Assembly: GCA_023416515.1 (NCBI GenBank) | Contig: JAEZHP010000175.1 | Coordinates: forward strand, 1-64,000 | Reading direction: 5' to 3' | DNA from: Pseudomonadota bacterium | Lineage (GTDB): Bacteria > Pseudomonadota > Alphaproteobacteria > Sphingomonadales > Sphingomonadaceae | DNA length: 64,000 nucleotides | In this document: positions 22,898 to 32,273 of the stretch, piece after piece | How positions within the stretch are numbered: position 1 is the stretch's first letter | Layout of the letters: every line of letters begins with the position of its first letter | Translations under genes and position numbers: made by a program | The notes under the pieces: model-generated | Seen by the model: only the letters and a program-made list of their open reading frames with translations | Told to the model about the DNA's origin: nothing | Databases searched by the model: none

Positions 22898-25825
22898 ATG
22901 ATTACGCCAGACGTGCGCCGCCGGCGCGCAGGTTCCCTTCTTCCCCGCGCCAGCGCCGCGGCGCTGGCCGTCGGGCTGGGCTGGATGCCCGGCATCGCAG
23001 CCGCCCAGGACGCAGTCGCAGATCCGGCAGTCGCCGAAGCTGCTGCCCAGCCCGAGGCTGGCGGTGAAATCATCGTCACCGGCTCGCGAATCGCGCGTCC
23101 CGACCTGACGTCCAACGTTCCGGTTGCCGTGATCGGTGCCCAGGACCTTCAGCGCGACGCCGCGATCAACGTCCAGGACGCCCTTCAGGAGCTTCCCCAG
23201 GTCGGTATCGGCTCCAGCCGCACCAACACCAACTTCCTGACCTCCGGCAACGGCGTCGCGACGATCAACCTGCGTAACCTCGGCTCCAGCCGTACGCTGG
23301 TGCTGGTCAACGGCCGCCGCTACGTCGCGGGTCTCGCCGGCACCTCGGCGGTCGACCTCAACAACATTCCGACCGACTTCATCCAGCGCATCGACGTCGT
23401 CACCGGCGGCGCCTCGGCCGTCTACGGTTCGGAAGCCATCGCCGGCGTGGTCAACTTCATCATGAAGGACCGCTTCGAGGGCATCCAGGCGCGCGCCCAG
23501 TACGGCATCACCGGCGAGGGCGATAACCCGCGCTACATGGCTGCCATCACCGCCGGCACCAGCTTCGGCGCCGACGACCGCGGTTCGGCTATCGTCCACT
23601 TCTCCTACGATGCCGACGAAGGCCTGCTGTCGCGCAAGCGCGCGATCTCGAGCCAGGATTGCTTCTACGACATCTGCGGTCCGGGCGCTTACTCGAGCTA
23701 CTCCGCGCAGGGCCGCTTCCAGCTGCTCGACGCGAACGGTGCCGCTCGCAACGGCTTCAACGGCGGTTCGCTGTTCTCGTTCGATCCGAACAACAATGTT
23801 GTCGCCGGCAGCGGCGTCGGCTTCAACCGCAACGGCGTGCGCCGCATCTCGACCCCGGTCGAGCGCTACCTCGCCGCCGGCATGTTCAACTACGAGTTCA
23901 GCGACAACCTCAAGGCGTTCGCCGAAGTCACCTATTCGCGGGTGACGTCGAGCTCGCAGATCGAGCCGCTCGCGCTCGACGCCCTCGACATCTACAACGG
24001 CGAGACTCAGTTCGGCATCAGCATCGACAACCCGTTCCTGCCGACCAACGTCCGCGCCCAGATCGACGCCTACAACGCGACCGCGGCCAACCCGATCACC
24101 CAGATCGGCTTCCGTCGTCGTCAGAACGAGGTGTTCGACCGCTCGAACAACAACCAGCGCGACACGTGGCGCGTTGCCACCGGTCTTCGCGGCACGATCG
24201 CCGGCGACTGGAACTGGGAAGCGAGCTACGTCTACGGCCGCCTGCACGACTTCACTTCGTCGGAGGACATCGACAACAACCGCTACCGCAACGCGCTTGA
24301 CGCGGTGCGTCTCGCGGACGGCTCGATCGTGTGCCGTAGCGCGTCGGCCCGCGCCGAGGGCTGCGTTCCGATCAACCTGTTCGGCTTCGGCACTGCCTCG
24401 CCGGAGGCCTCGGCCTACGTCCAGGCGGTTGTTCCGAAGTCCGAGGACATCGTGAACCAGCAGCAGGTGGTCTCGCTCAGCCTCGCCAACAGCAACCTGA
24501 TCCAGCTGCCGGCCGGCGGCCTGGGCGTTGCGGTCGGCGCCGAGTACCGCAAGGAAGAGAGCGTCGACGATCTCGACATTCTCACCAACACCGGCGGCAA
24601 CTCGGGCAACGTCATCCCCGACACCACCGGCGAGTTCGACGTCTGGGAAGTCTATGGTGAGGTCAACGTTCCGATCCTCGCCGACACGTTCGTCAACTAT
24701 TTCGGTCTGACCGGCGCTGCCCGTTATTCCGAATATAGCCAGCCGAACGTCGGCGGCGTGTTCAGCTGGAACGTCGGCGCCGAGCTCGAGCCGGTCGACG
24801 GCCTGCGCTTCCGCGGCGTCTATGCCCAGGCCAACCGCGCCCCGAACATCTCCGAATTCGCCTCGGCGCCGTCGGAGACCTTCGCTGGCGTGAACGACCC
24901 GTGCGACCGGACCACCGCGACCAGCGGCGGCACCTATGCTGCCGCTTGCCGCGCAATCCCGCAGGTTGCTGCAGCGATCGCCCGCGACGGCATCTTCCAG
25001 TACACGCTGGCGGATACCCAGGGCATCAACGGCTTCGTCGGCGGCAACCCGAACCTGTCGGAAGAGACGGCTACCACGCTGACTGTCGGCGCGGTGTTCC
25101 AGCCCCGCTTCGTGCGCGGCCTGGCGCTGACCGTCGACTATTTCGACATCAAGGTTGACGACGCGATCGACACCGTCGGCCGCAACCTGTCGATCCAACA
25201 GTGCCTGGTGACCGCCGATCCGGTGTTCTGCAACAACGTGATCCGTAACGGGAACACGGGGTTCATCACCACGGTGAACGACCAGCTGATCAACGTCGCG
25301 TCGATCCAGACCCGCGGCGTCGACTTCGGTCTTCGCTACGGCCGTTCGCTGCCGCTGCTCACCTCGGGCGACCGCGTCGAGCTGACTGCGAACTACACCT
25401 ACCTGATGGACTATAAGACGCAGGCCAACCCGAACGCTCCGATCCAGGAACTGGCCGGCACGATCTACTATCCCGAGCACAAGGCCACCGGCCGCCTCGC
25501 TTACATGACGGGTGGCTTCACCCTCAGCTGGCAGGTGAACTATCTCGGTGGCGGCACTGCCGACATCGACCTGCTCGACGATGAGGATGCGGCGCCGCTC
25601 AACCATGTCGGTCCGCGCTTCTATCACGACGCGCAGATCCGCTGGGACGTTGGCCAGGACCGTCGCTACTCGTTCTACGTGGGCGTCGACAATGTGATGG
25701 ATACCGAACCCCCCTTCCTTCCCGGTACTCCGTTCAACCTGTCGCCGACCGGCACCGAAACCGCAGCGGACCTGTACGATCCGTTCGGCCGGCGCTTCTA
25801 CGTGGGCGCTCAGGTGCGTTTCTAA
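22898..25825 (+). CDS. TonB-dependent outer-membrane receptor
   Basis: A 975-residue receptor for energy-dependent uptake across the outer membrane. It has a signal peptide ending AAAQ and a TonB-box-like EIIVTGSRI near residue 55. The plug domain contains VQDALQELPQVGIGSSRTN and VNGRRYVAG, followed by SAVYGSEAIAGVVNFIMKD. The 22-strand barrel ends GRRFYVGAQVRF with a terminal Phe. The plug wording (NLGSSRTLVLVNGRR, DVVTGGASAVYGS) is that of the large sphingomonad/Caulobacter receptor group linked to sugars, peptides or plant compounds. It has no transport partner beside it, and the convergent regulator gene may control it. Confidence 0.92.
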   Translation: MITPDVRRRRAGSLLPRASAAALAVGLGWMPGIAAAQDAVADPAVAEAAAQPEAGGEIIVTGSRIARPDLTSNVPVAVIGAQDLQRDAAINVQDALQELPQVGIGSSRTNTNFLTSGNGVATINLRNLGSSRTLVLVNGRRYVAGLAGTSAVDLNNIPTDFIQRIDVVTGGASAVYGSEAIAGVVNFIMKDRFEGIQARAQYGITGEGDNPRYMAAITAGTSFGADDRGSAIVHFSYDADEGLLSRKRAISSQDCFYDICGPGAYSSYSAQGRFQLLDANGAARNGFNGGSLFSFDPNNNVVAGSGVGFNRNGVRRISTPVERYLAAGMFNYEFSDNLKAFAEVTYSRVTSSSQIEPLALDALDIYNGETQFGISIDNPFLPTNVRAQIDAYNATAANPITQIGFRRRQNEVFDRSNNNQRDTWRVATGLRGTIAGDWNWEASYVYGRLHDFTSSEDIDNNRYRNALDAVRLADGSIVCRSASARAEGCVPINLFGFGTASPEASAYVQAVVPKSEDIVNQQQVVSLSLANSNLIQLPAGGLGVAVGAEYRKEESVDDLDILTNTGGNSGNVIPDTTGEFDVWEVYGEVNVPILADTFVNYFGLTGAARYSEYSQPNVGGVFSWNVGAELEPVDGLRFRGVYAQANRAPNISEFASAPSETFAGVNDPCDRTTATSGGTYAAACRAIPQVAAAIARDGIFQYTLADTQGINGFVGGNPNLSEETATTLTVGAVFQPRFVRGLALTVDYFDIKVDDAIDTVGRNLSIQQCLVTADPVFCNNVIRNGNTGFITTVNDQLINVASIQTRGVDFGLRYGRSLPLLTSGDRVELTANYTYLMDYKTQANPNAPIQELAGTIYYPEHKATGRLAYMTGGFTLSWQVNYLGGGTADIDLLDDEDAAPLNHVGPRFYHDAQIRWDVGQDRRYSFYVGVDNVMDTEPPFLPGTPFNLSPTGTETAADLYDPFGRRFYVGAQVRF

Positions 25826-25840
25826 GCTGAGCGAAAAGGG

Positions 25841-25874
25841 CGCCCCGGAAAGCAATGCTTCCGGGGCGTTTCCC
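25841..25874 (+). terminator. Rho-independent-type terminator after the receptor gene
   Basis: CGCCCCGGAA and TTCCGGGGCG pair across an eight-base loop, followed by TTTCC. It lies 15 bases after the receptor stop. Confidence 0.75.
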
Positions 25875-25886
25875 TACTGACTTGGT

Positions 25887-25919
25887 AAAACGCCGCTCTC
25901 GAAAGGGGGCGGCGTTTTT
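25887..25919. terminator. Bidirectional terminator between convergent genes
   Basis: AAAACGCCGC...GCGGCGTTTTT forms a stem with A/T runs on both outer sides. It can serve the receptor on the plus strand and the regulator gene (stop at 25925) on the minus strand. Confidence 0.65.
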
Positions 25920-25924
25920 CCGTT

Positions 25925-28579
25925 CTAGAGGAAGTCCATTCCGTAGAGCTCGATCTTGAAGCTCTGCAGGTTGAGCACTGGCCGCCCGTCGGGGGTCAGA
26001 GCGAAGCCGGCGCTTCGGTTGAGCAGCGAGGCATCGGCGATGTCGGTCACCGCGCCGGAGCCGATGTCCAGTCGCTTCAAGCGGGCACCCCGGCGCACAC
26101 CGTCGGGCCGTTCGACATAGAAGACGGCGTCGTTGGAGAGGCCCCAATTGGTCCAGTCGGCGACTGCGAGCCTGTCCACCACCTTCTGCGCCCGGCCGCT
26201 TACCGCAGCGCCATCTTGGACCAGCGCGCGGCGCCACAGCCCGGGTTGGCCGGACTGAACATAATAGAGCCAGCCGCCTGCAGGACCGATCCGGAAATGC
26301 GCGATTCCCGGCTCAGTCACGCGTACCGCGTCGGCACGCTCCGCGAAGGGATCGATCCGCCACACGGCCGGGCCGCCTTCGCGCCTTGAGGTGAAGTAGA
26401 GGTGGCGCCCGTCGGGCGACCAGTCCGGCGAGCCGTCCTCCGCCGCATCGCGGGTCAGCCGCCGCGGCGGTCCGCCGTTCCTCGGCATCACATAAAGGTC
26501 GGCGACATCGTCGACGACGGCCACGAAGGCGATATGTCGGCCGTCACGCGACCAGCGTGGCTGGACGATCCGCCAGCCGTCGAGCTGGGTCACCTGGCGC
26601 GGCGCACCGCCCCGGTCGCGCATCCAGATCTGTTCGCTTCCGGTGCGTGTCGACACGAAGAGCAAGGTGCCGTCCGGGGCGACGTCCGGGAACCAGTCGC
26701 GGAATTCCGCTTCGCCGGCGAGGATCGCGGGCTCGACGCCCGGCTGGAGCTCGTGGAGGCTGCTGCGGTCGCGAATGCCTTCGAACACGATCCGCCGGCC
26801 GGTTCGCGCCTGGCTGAGATTGCCGTAGCGAAGCAGACCTTCGGAGATTCGCTTCGGGTCGCCGCCACGCCGGGATACCCACCACAGACCGGCGTCCCCG
26901 CCGCGGTCGGAGGAGAACAGGATTCCGCCGTCGCCGGCGCTCCACGCGATTCCGCCGATCGCCTTGCCGTCGCTGCTCAGGGGAGCGGTCGCGCCGGTTT
27001 CCATGTCGAGCAGGAAGATATCGGCGGATTGGCGCGAGCTGAGCCTGAGGAAGGCGAGGTGGCGACCGTCCGAGGACAATACCGGCTCCATGTCTCCGAA
27101 CAGGTCCGACGATGGCTGGGTGACAGCGCTGGTCCGGCCGCTGTCGAGCGTGAGGCGCTGGATGGCGCGCGGCGATTCCGGCCCGGCCCGATCGCTGTAC
27201 AGCAGCTCGCGGCCGTCCACAGTCCAGGCAAGCCTGCTGGAGCTGACGACACGGCACGAGCCAACCGGCCGCTCGGTGCCGGCCGGCACGGTCATGACGA
27301 ACAACCGGCATGGCGCCGACCCGTCGGGAGCGGCGCGGGTGAACGCGATCCGCGTGCCGTCGGGCGACCAGGCGGCATTGTCGTCGATTGCGGCGTCCTG
27401 GGTCAGACGCACAGGGGCGCTATCGCCGATCGTGAACAGATAGAGGTCGACGTTCGGCGAGTCGGCCGCACGGGCGGTAAACGCGACCCGACTCCCGTCG
27501 GGTGAGAGCGCCGGGCGCCCGGTGACCACGAGCCCGTTCGCGATCGGGAAGACGCGGTCGATCGCGGGAGCCGCATTGGCCGTGCTCAACCAACTATAAC
27601 TGCCGGCCGCGAGACCCGTGGCCGCCAGCGCCGCGAGTCCAGCCGCCCAAGCCCAGTGGTGGCGGCGGCGGCGAGAAGCCGGAGCAGGGGCGGCAGGCAC
27701 TGGCGCAGCGGGCGCCTGTTCCGCGGTCGCCGAGGTGAAGGACTGCTCTTCCGTGGCGGCCGCGGGCGCCGTGGCGGGCGCGGGCGCGGGCGCCGGCGGG
27801 GAGGGGGGAAGCGTCTTGTCGACGCTCCGGCGCCCGGCGCTGATCTCCCGGAACAGCGCCTGGGTCTGAGGCTCGGGATCCACCGCGAGGTCGCGGGCGA
27901 GCGTCTCGCGAAAGCTGTGATAATGGGTAAGCGCGGCCGCTGCCCGGCCCTGGCGGGCATGAGCGCGCATCACCGTCCGATGGGCATTCTCCTCGAGCGG
28001 GTCGAGGATGAGCAGCCGAAGGGCGGCGCGCATCGCCGGCTCGCTCGCCTCGGGACGCGCCGCGTAGGCGTCGAGCAGGCGGCGGAGCACCGACACCGCT
28101 GCTTCGCGAAGACGCTGCCGTTCGACCTCGGCCCAATCCTCGAAGGCCGGGGCGTTGCGGATCGCGAAGCCGCCGAGGAAGTCGCCGGCATAGAGCGCTG
28201 CCGCGGCCTCGAGCAGCTCCGGATCGTCGCCCGCGAAGTCCGCGGCGGCGAGGAACTCGTCGACATCGGTCGCGACCAGGTCGGCGGGGCTCGCCAGGAA
28301 TTCGCCGTCACCGGCGACTGGAGCGGGGGCCTCGGCCTCGGTCTTCGCGCTTTCGGAGCGAACCAGCCACAGGGCCTTGCGCACGTGGAGCCGGCCCTGT
28401 TCGGCGTCGGCATCCTCCCACAGGAGGTCCGAGAGACGCTGGCGACGGGCGCGCCGATCCTGCTGCAGGGCCAGATAGGCCATCAGCGCGAGCGACTTGC
28501 GAGTCGAGAGTCGGGTGGTTTGCCCCGATGGCGACAACAGCGTGCAGTCGCCAAGGAGCTTCAATTTCCAGGGGTTCAT
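25925..28579 (-). CDS. Membrane-anchored BTAD/SARP-type regulator fused to a TolB-like propeller
   Basis: An 884-residue fusion. Residues 1-75 look like an OmpR-type winged helix (WKLKLLGDCTLLSPSG, then STRKSLALMAYLAL and RRQRLSDLLW), and residues 100-245 form a helical BTAD domain (LRRLLDAYAARPE, LEENAHRTVMRAHARQGR, ALTHYHSFRETLARDLAVDPE). A Pro/Ala linker (255-302) follows, then a basic patch and one transmembrane helix (about 309-329). The rest (340-884) contains repeated PD40/TolB blades such as PALSPDGSRVAFT, AAWSPDGTRIAFT and PDWSPDGRHLYFT. The topology implies DNA binding inside and ligand sensing in the periplasm. It is convergent with the TonB receptor, which is a likely target by location only. 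Confidence 0.85.
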   Translation of the reverse strand: MNPWKLKLLGDCTLLSPSGQTTRLSTRKSLALMAYLALQQDRRARRQRLSDLLWEDADAEQGRLHVRKALWLVRSESAKTEAEAPAPVAGDGEFLASPADLVATDVDEFLAAADFAGDDPELLEAAAALYAGDFLGGFAIRNAPAFEDWAEVERQRLREAAVSVLRRLLDAYAARPEASEPAMRAALRLLILDPLEENAHRTVMRAHARQGRAAAALTHYHSFRETLARDLAVDPEPQTQALFREISAGRRSVDKTLPPSPPAPAPAPATAPAAATEEQSFTSATAEQAPAAPVPAAPAPASRRRRHHWAWAAGLAALAATGLAAGSYSWLSTANAAPAIDRVFPIANGLVVTGRPALSPDGSRVAFTARAADSPNVDLYLFTIGDSAPVRLTQDAAIDDNAAWSPDGTRIAFTRAAPDGSAPCRLFVMTVPAGTERPVGSCRVVSSSRLAWTVDGRELLYSDRAGPESPRAIQRLTLDSGRTSAVTQPSSDLFGDMEPVLSSDGRHLAFLRLSSRQSADIFLLDMETGATAPLSSDGKAIGGIAWSAGDGGILFSSDRGGDAGLWWVSRRGGDPKRISEGLLRYGNLSQARTGRRIVFEGIRDRSSLHELQPGVEPAILAGEAEFRDWFPDVAPDGTLLFVSTRTGSEQIWMRDRGGAPRQVTQLDGWRIVQPRWSRDGRHIAFVAVVDDVADLYVMPRNGGPPRRLTRDAAEDGSPDWSPDGRHLYFTSRREGGPAVWRIDPFAERADAVRVTEPGIAHFRIGPAGGWLYYVQSGQPGLWRRALVQDGAAVSGRAQKVVDRLAVADWTNWGLSNDAVFYVERPDGVRRGARLKRLDIGSGAVTDIADASLLNRSAGFALTPDGRPVLNLQSFKIELYGMDFL

Positions 28580-28835
28580 TCGATTCCGTCAGTCACACAC
28601 CCCTGTCGGCGGCTGCCTAGCAGGGGCATCATGCGCTTTCCACGTTTATTCCATGCTTCCCGCTACGCCCCCGGAGATGGGGGTGATGCAGAAGAAGGGC
28701 AACGGAAAGCCGCCGGGCAGCCTTCTCCCCCAAAACGGCACTCTCCCACCTGCCGCGACGGCGGACGACGGCTTTCCGAAGGGACCGGAGCATGGGCGCT
28801 CCGGTCCCTTTTCATTTGTCCGCACCTCGTCCGGC
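28580..28835. other. Gene-free stretch between regulator and GH43 gene
   Basis: About 256 bases without a convincing gene. It holds the upstream region of the regulator gene on the minus strand and the terminator at 28779-28810. Confidence 0.4.
28779..28814. terminator. 13-bp hairpin terminator downstream of GH43 gene
   Basis: AAGGGACCGGAGC and GCTCCGGTCCCTT pair perfectly around a six-base loop and are followed on the plus strand by TTCATTT. It lies about 25 bases beyond the stop of the GH43 gene on the minus strand and probably ends that message. Confidence 0.65.
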
Positions 28836-30233
28836 TCAGCCGGCCTGGACTCCGTCCGGGCCGAATTCCAGCTTGGTCGTCAGCAGCGCACGAAAGGCAT
28901 TGTAGCCGCCGGTGCCCGGAAAGAAGGCGTGGAAGAAGAGCTGCGGCTCGTCCTCCAGGCCAGGGGCGACCGATGCGTGGCCGGGCGCCCACCAGCTTCG
29001 GGTGGTCTTCAGAAGCGGCTCGTCCTGCTTGACGTAGGGCCCGAGCGGATGGTCGGCGACGGCCACCCCGATCCCGTAGGCGGGCGTTCCGAAATCGTTG
29101 CCGGCGTAGAAGATCCAATAGCGGTCCTGCTGGCGGGTCACCCACGGACCCTCGATCAGATGGCCTTCCCATTCCTGGTCGTTGGTCAGGACGACTTGGT
29201 CTTCGCCGATCAGCTCGCCATTGTCGTCGAGCCGCTGTGCGTGGATCGGGGTGCTCATCGCGTCGAGGATCCAGTCGGCGCGCTCGACAGTGCCGAGCAC
29301 CTCCTTCACATGAGTCCAGTTATCGAGAACCGCCTCGATCAGCGTCTGCATGAAGAAGAAGCGTTCCATCGGCCGGCGCGTGTTGGCCCAGGGCAGGACC
29401 GCGGCTGCGAAGGCGGCGGTGGAGCGATCCACCTCGGAGTCGAACAGCCGCTCGATCAGTTCCGGATTCTGGCGAAGCAGCCCGGCGAGCGGGCGCGGCC
29501 ACACCCCGTTTGTGTCGCGCTTCCAGAACAGATAGCGGTCGCCATTGGAGTCGATGAAGATGTGGCTGTCGATGACCCCACCGCTCAGCATCGGCTGGCT
29601 TGGGTCGTCGGGCAGGCCGGTCGTGTTGATCGCGAAGCCGCCGACCAGCGGATGGCCGAGATCGCTCCACGGGCCGGTCGGGTGAGGCGCCTTGGCGAGA
29701 CCGATGGCGAGTGCGTTGCTGCGCTGGCGAGCGGTGTAGACCAGCCAATATTCGTCGCCGACCTTGGCCATCTCCGGCGCCCAGAAATCACCGACGGTGC
29801 GGCCATGCGCGGTCCAGTCCGGCGCCGATCCCGCCGGGAAGACGAAGCCCTCGTGGCTCCAGCTTTCGAGATCGTGGCTGTGGAGGATCGGGAAGGCGTC
29901 GGGCGCGTCGTTGGACGTCGCGACCAGCCAATAGCCTTCATCGGTCTTCAGGACTGCCGGGTCGCCATAGCCCGCGGTGGTGAGCGGGCTCAGATTCTCG
30001 AGGATCAGCGGGCGCCAGTCGGGCTCCTCCTCGTCATCCATGAGCGGCGGACCGGAATGGGCGTGAGGCACACGGGTGCCGAAATCGCGCGCAAGCTCGC
30101 TGAAGAAGAGCGTATAATGCTGATGGTTGCCGGTCGGCAGGCGATAGCTGCGCTGCACGTCTCCGCGGCGGACGGTGATTCGGGTGGCGATGCCCTCGGC
30201 CTGGGCCTCCACCTCAAAAGGCTGAGTCGACAT
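28836..30233 (-). CDS. Glycoside hydrolase family 43-like protein (cytoplasmic)
   Basis: A 465-residue five-bladed propeller enzyme of the GH43 type, which removes arabinose, xylose or galactose from plant glycans. The catalytic base Asp can be placed in [15 protein letters not shown], the pKa-modulating Asp in [20 protein letters not shown], and the acid Glu in [18 protein letters not shown]. No signal peptide is present, so it probably acts on imported oligosaccharides. The first 80 residues precede the propeller and are not assigned. It is divergent from the PhyH gene, with the shared operator-like motif at 30257-30269. Substrate is inferred from the galactose pathway nearby. Confidence 0.82.
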   Translation of the reverse strand: MSTQPFEVEAQAEGIATRITVRRGDVQRSYRLPTGNHQHYTLFFSELARDFGTRVPHAHSGPPLMDDEEEPDWRPLILENLSPLTTAGYGDPAVLKTDEGYWLVATSNDAPDAFPILHSHDLESWSHEGFVFPAGSAPDWTAHGRTVGDFWAPEMAKVGDEYWLVYTARQRSNALAIGLAKAPHPTGPWSDLGHPLVGGFAINTTGLPDDPSQPMLSGGVIDSHIFIDSNGDRYLFWKRDTNGVWPRPLAGLLRQNPELIERLFDSEVDRSTAAFAAAVLPWANTRRPMERFFFMQTLIEAVLDNWTHVKEVLGTVERADWILDAMSTPIHAQRLDDNGELIGEDQVVLTNDQEWEGHLIEGPWVTRQQDRYWIFYAGNDFGTPAYGIGVAVADHPLGPYVKQDEPLLKTTRSWWAPGHASVAPGLEDEPQLFFHAFFPGTGGYNAFRALLTTKLEFGPDGVQAG

Positions 30234-30256
30234 CCGGCCCCCGATAGCTAAACCTT

Positions 30257-30269
30257 ATTTATAAGACAA
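30257..30269 (-). promoter_or_regulatory. Shared operator-like motif, copy 1 (GH43 / PhyH)
   Basis: Read on the minus strand the site is TTGTCTTATAAAT, matching the pattern (T/C)TRTCNNATAAAT shared by four control regions of the sugar locus. The core is an approximate palindrome of the form TTRTC-N-NATAA. It lies 23 bases before the GH43 ATG and 21 bases before the PhyH ATG, so it would sit over both promoters. Confidence 0.5.
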
Positions 30270-30290
30270 ATGATGAAGCGGGGGGGACGG

Positions 30291-31121
30291 ATGAGCAGCG
30301 AGCCCGGGGCGGCGTGGGAGCCCTCGGAGATCATGGGCGGTCTCTATGGCGACGGCATCATCGGCCTGAAGGGCGCGTTCAGCACCGGCTTCGCCGATCG
30401 CCTGCGCGAGGACATCGAGGCGCTCTACGCCGATGCGAAGCAGATAGAGGGCGGCGCCCTGCCGCGTGGGCCGCAGCGCTGGTATGTCGAGGTGCAGCCC
30501 GAGCGGATCCGCGGGTTCGTAGAGATCGTGACCCACCCTTGGTTCGTCGCGGTGTGCGAGGCGGTGCTCGGGCCCGAGTACAAGATCGTCGAGGTGGGCT
30601 TCGATATTCCCTTCCCCGGCGCCGCCGACCAGCCGTGGCACCGCGACTTCTTCGTGCCAGAAGCGACCACAAAGGGGCGGCGGCTGAACTCGCTCGCCTT
30701 CAACCTGACGACGGTCGACACCCGGCCCGAACATGGCCCGTTCGAGGTCGCTCCCGGCACTCAGTGGGACCAGTTCGAGGGCTGCGACAAGGGCATGTTC
30801 CCGCCCAGGCATTTGTGGCCGCGCTACATCGAGCGCGCCGTCCAGAAGCTCCCGCAGCGCGGCGACATCTCGGCGCGATCGGCGCTGACCATCCATCGCG
30901 GCACCGCCAACCGATCAGATGAGGCGCGGCCGGTGCTCGTCGTCGGGGTCGACGCGCCAGACGCGACCAACTCCCAGCATCACGACCTGCAGGTCACGCG
31001 ACCTTATCTCGAGACGCTGCCGCCGCAGGTCCGCGATCATCTCATCTACCGCGTGGTCGATCGCCTCGAGCCGGTGGTGCAGCACCATGTCATCGAGGGG
31101 CTGCTTCAGCCGACTTATTGA
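30291..31121 (+). CDS. Phytanoyl-CoA dioxygenase (PhyH) family protein
   Basis: A 276-residue Fe(II)/2-oxoglutarate-dependent oxygenase-like protein. The iron-binding HxD is visible in QPWHRDFFVP around residue 120, the distal histidine in LTIHRGTANRSDEARPVLVVG, and the last Arg of that block can bind 2-oxoglutarate. The start is ATG 30291 (MSSEPGAAW), preceded by GGGGGGACGG; an ATG at 30270 would abut the operator-like motif. The ABC operon starts 65 bases downstream on the same strand. Such hydroxylases act on lipids, natural products or sugars. Its substrate here is unknown, and its place in a sugar locus is unusual. Confidence 0.8.
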   Translation: MSSEPGAAWEPSEIMGGLYGDGIIGLKGAFSTGFADRLREDIEALYADAKQIEGGALPRGPQRWYVEVQPERIRGFVEIVTHPWFVAVCEAVLGPEYKIVEVGFDIPFPGAADQPWHRDFFVPEATTKGRRLNSLAFNLTTVDTRPEHGPFEVAPGTQWDQFEGCDKGMFPPRHLWPRYIERAVQKLPQRGDISARSALTIHRGTANRSDEARPVLVVGVDAPDATNSQHHDLQVTRPYLETLPPQVRDHLIYRVVDRLEPVVQHHVIEGLLQPTY

Positions 31122-31186
31122 CCGCGATTGACGGCGCGGCGGCGCTCCGCCAAGAAACCGAATAAATAATATAAAAGCAGGATGCC

Positions 31187-32272
31187 TTGGCCAGCCTAGA
31201 CCTCCGCAACATCCGCAAGACCTATGGCGACACGCTCGTTCTCGACGACGTGTCGCTGAACATGGAAGCGCGCGAGTTCATCGCCTTCCTCGGCCCGTCG
31301 GGCAGCGGCAAATCGACCTTGCTTCGAATCATCGCCGGGCTGGAGACGCCCGACAGCGGCGAGGTCTGGCTGGAGGGCGAGCGCATCGAGGCGCTCCCGC
31401 CGGGCCGCCGCGGAGTCGCGATGGTGTTCCAGCATTACGCGCTCTACCCGCACATGACCGTCCGCGAGAACATGGCGTTCGGGCTCAAGAACGCTCGGGT
31501 CGACCGCGACGAGATCGACCGCCGCATCGCCGAGGCGGCGCGGGTGCTCGAGATCGAGGACCAGCTCGACAAGAAGCCTGGGCAGATGTCTGGCGGCCAG
31601 CGTCAGCGCGTCGCGATCGGCCGGGCCATCGTCAAGCAGCCGAAGATCTTCCTTCTCGACGAACCCTTGTCGAACCTCGACGCGGCGCTCCGGATGCGCA
31701 CCCGGGTCGAGATCGCCCAGCTTCGCCAACGGGTCGATGCCGCATTGATCATGGTCACCCACGACCAGGCCGAGGCGATGACCCTCGCCGACCGAATCGT
31801 CGTGTTGAACGATCGCAAGATCCAGCAGGTCGGCCCGCCGATGGAGATATACAGCCGGCCGGCCAACACCTTCGTGGCGCGCTTCGTGGGATCGCCGGCG
31901 ATGACCTTGCTTCCGGCCGAGTTGGTCGCGGGCGACGGCAGCCATGCCAGGGTGCGGCTTGGCGGCGGCGCCGAGGTGGTGACTCGGGTACTGAAGGACG
32001 GCCTTCCGGCGCAGGGGCTCCAGCTCGGCGTTCGGCCGGAGAATGTGCGGGTCGGCAACGGCGACGGAGCGATCACCGCCAAAGTCGAGCTGGTCGAGCG
32101 GCTCGGCGAGCGCACCCTCATCTACGGCAAGCTCGCCGACGGCCAGGCCATCACCGGCGAGGATGTCGGCACCAGCCAGGTGAAGATGGGCGACACGGTC
32201 GGCCTCGTCATCGATGGCGGCGCGGCTCACCTGTTCGGCCCGGACGGCGCCGGCCATCACGCCGAGGCCTGA
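31187..32272 (+). CDS. Sugar ABC transporter ATP-binding protein (UgpC/MsmK-like)
   Basis: A 361-residue ATPase of the CUT1 sugar importer class. Walker A is GPSGSGKST near residue 38, the Q-loop is VFQHYALYPHMTV, the signature is MSGGQRQRVAIGRAI, Walker B is IFLLDEPLSNLDA, and the switch histidine lies in MVTHDQAEAM. A C-terminal TOBE-type regulatory domain follows from about residue 235. The start is TTG 31187 after GCAGGA. It is followed by two permeases and a binding protein whose starts abut or overlap the preceding stops, so this is one operon. Confidence 0.92.
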   Translation: MASLDLRNIRKTYGDTLVLDDVSLNMEAREFIAFLGPSGSGKSTLLRIIAGLETPDSGEVWLEGERIEALPPGRRGVAMVFQHYALYPHMTVRENMAFGLKNARVDRDEIDRRIAEAARVLEIEDQLDKKPGQMSGGQRQRVAIGRAIVKQPKIFLLDEPLSNLDAALRMRTRVEIAQLRQRVDAALIMVTHDQAEAMTLADRIVVLNDRKIQQVGPPMEIYSRPANTFVARFVGSPAMTLLPAELVAGDGSHARVRLGGGAEVVTRVLKDGLPAQGLQLGVRPENVRVGNGDGAITAKVELVERLGERTLIYGKLADGQAITGEDVGTSQVKMGDTVGLVIDGGAAHLFGPDGAGHHAEA

Positions 32273-32273
32273 G

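Noticed and set aside
22772..25855. A 1027-residue open frame on the minus strand across the whole TonB-receptor gene
   Set aside because: It is the antisense of a clear receptor in high-GC DNA. Its composition (Asp/Val/Arg/Gly-rich with no domain) is that of a shadow frame, and the plus-strand frame has a full signal peptide, plug and barrel.
31150..31185. A fifth copy of the locus motif before the ABC operon (CCGAATAAAT)
   Set aside because: It shares only the ATAAAT end and lacks the TTRTC half, so I do not count it as a member of the motif set.
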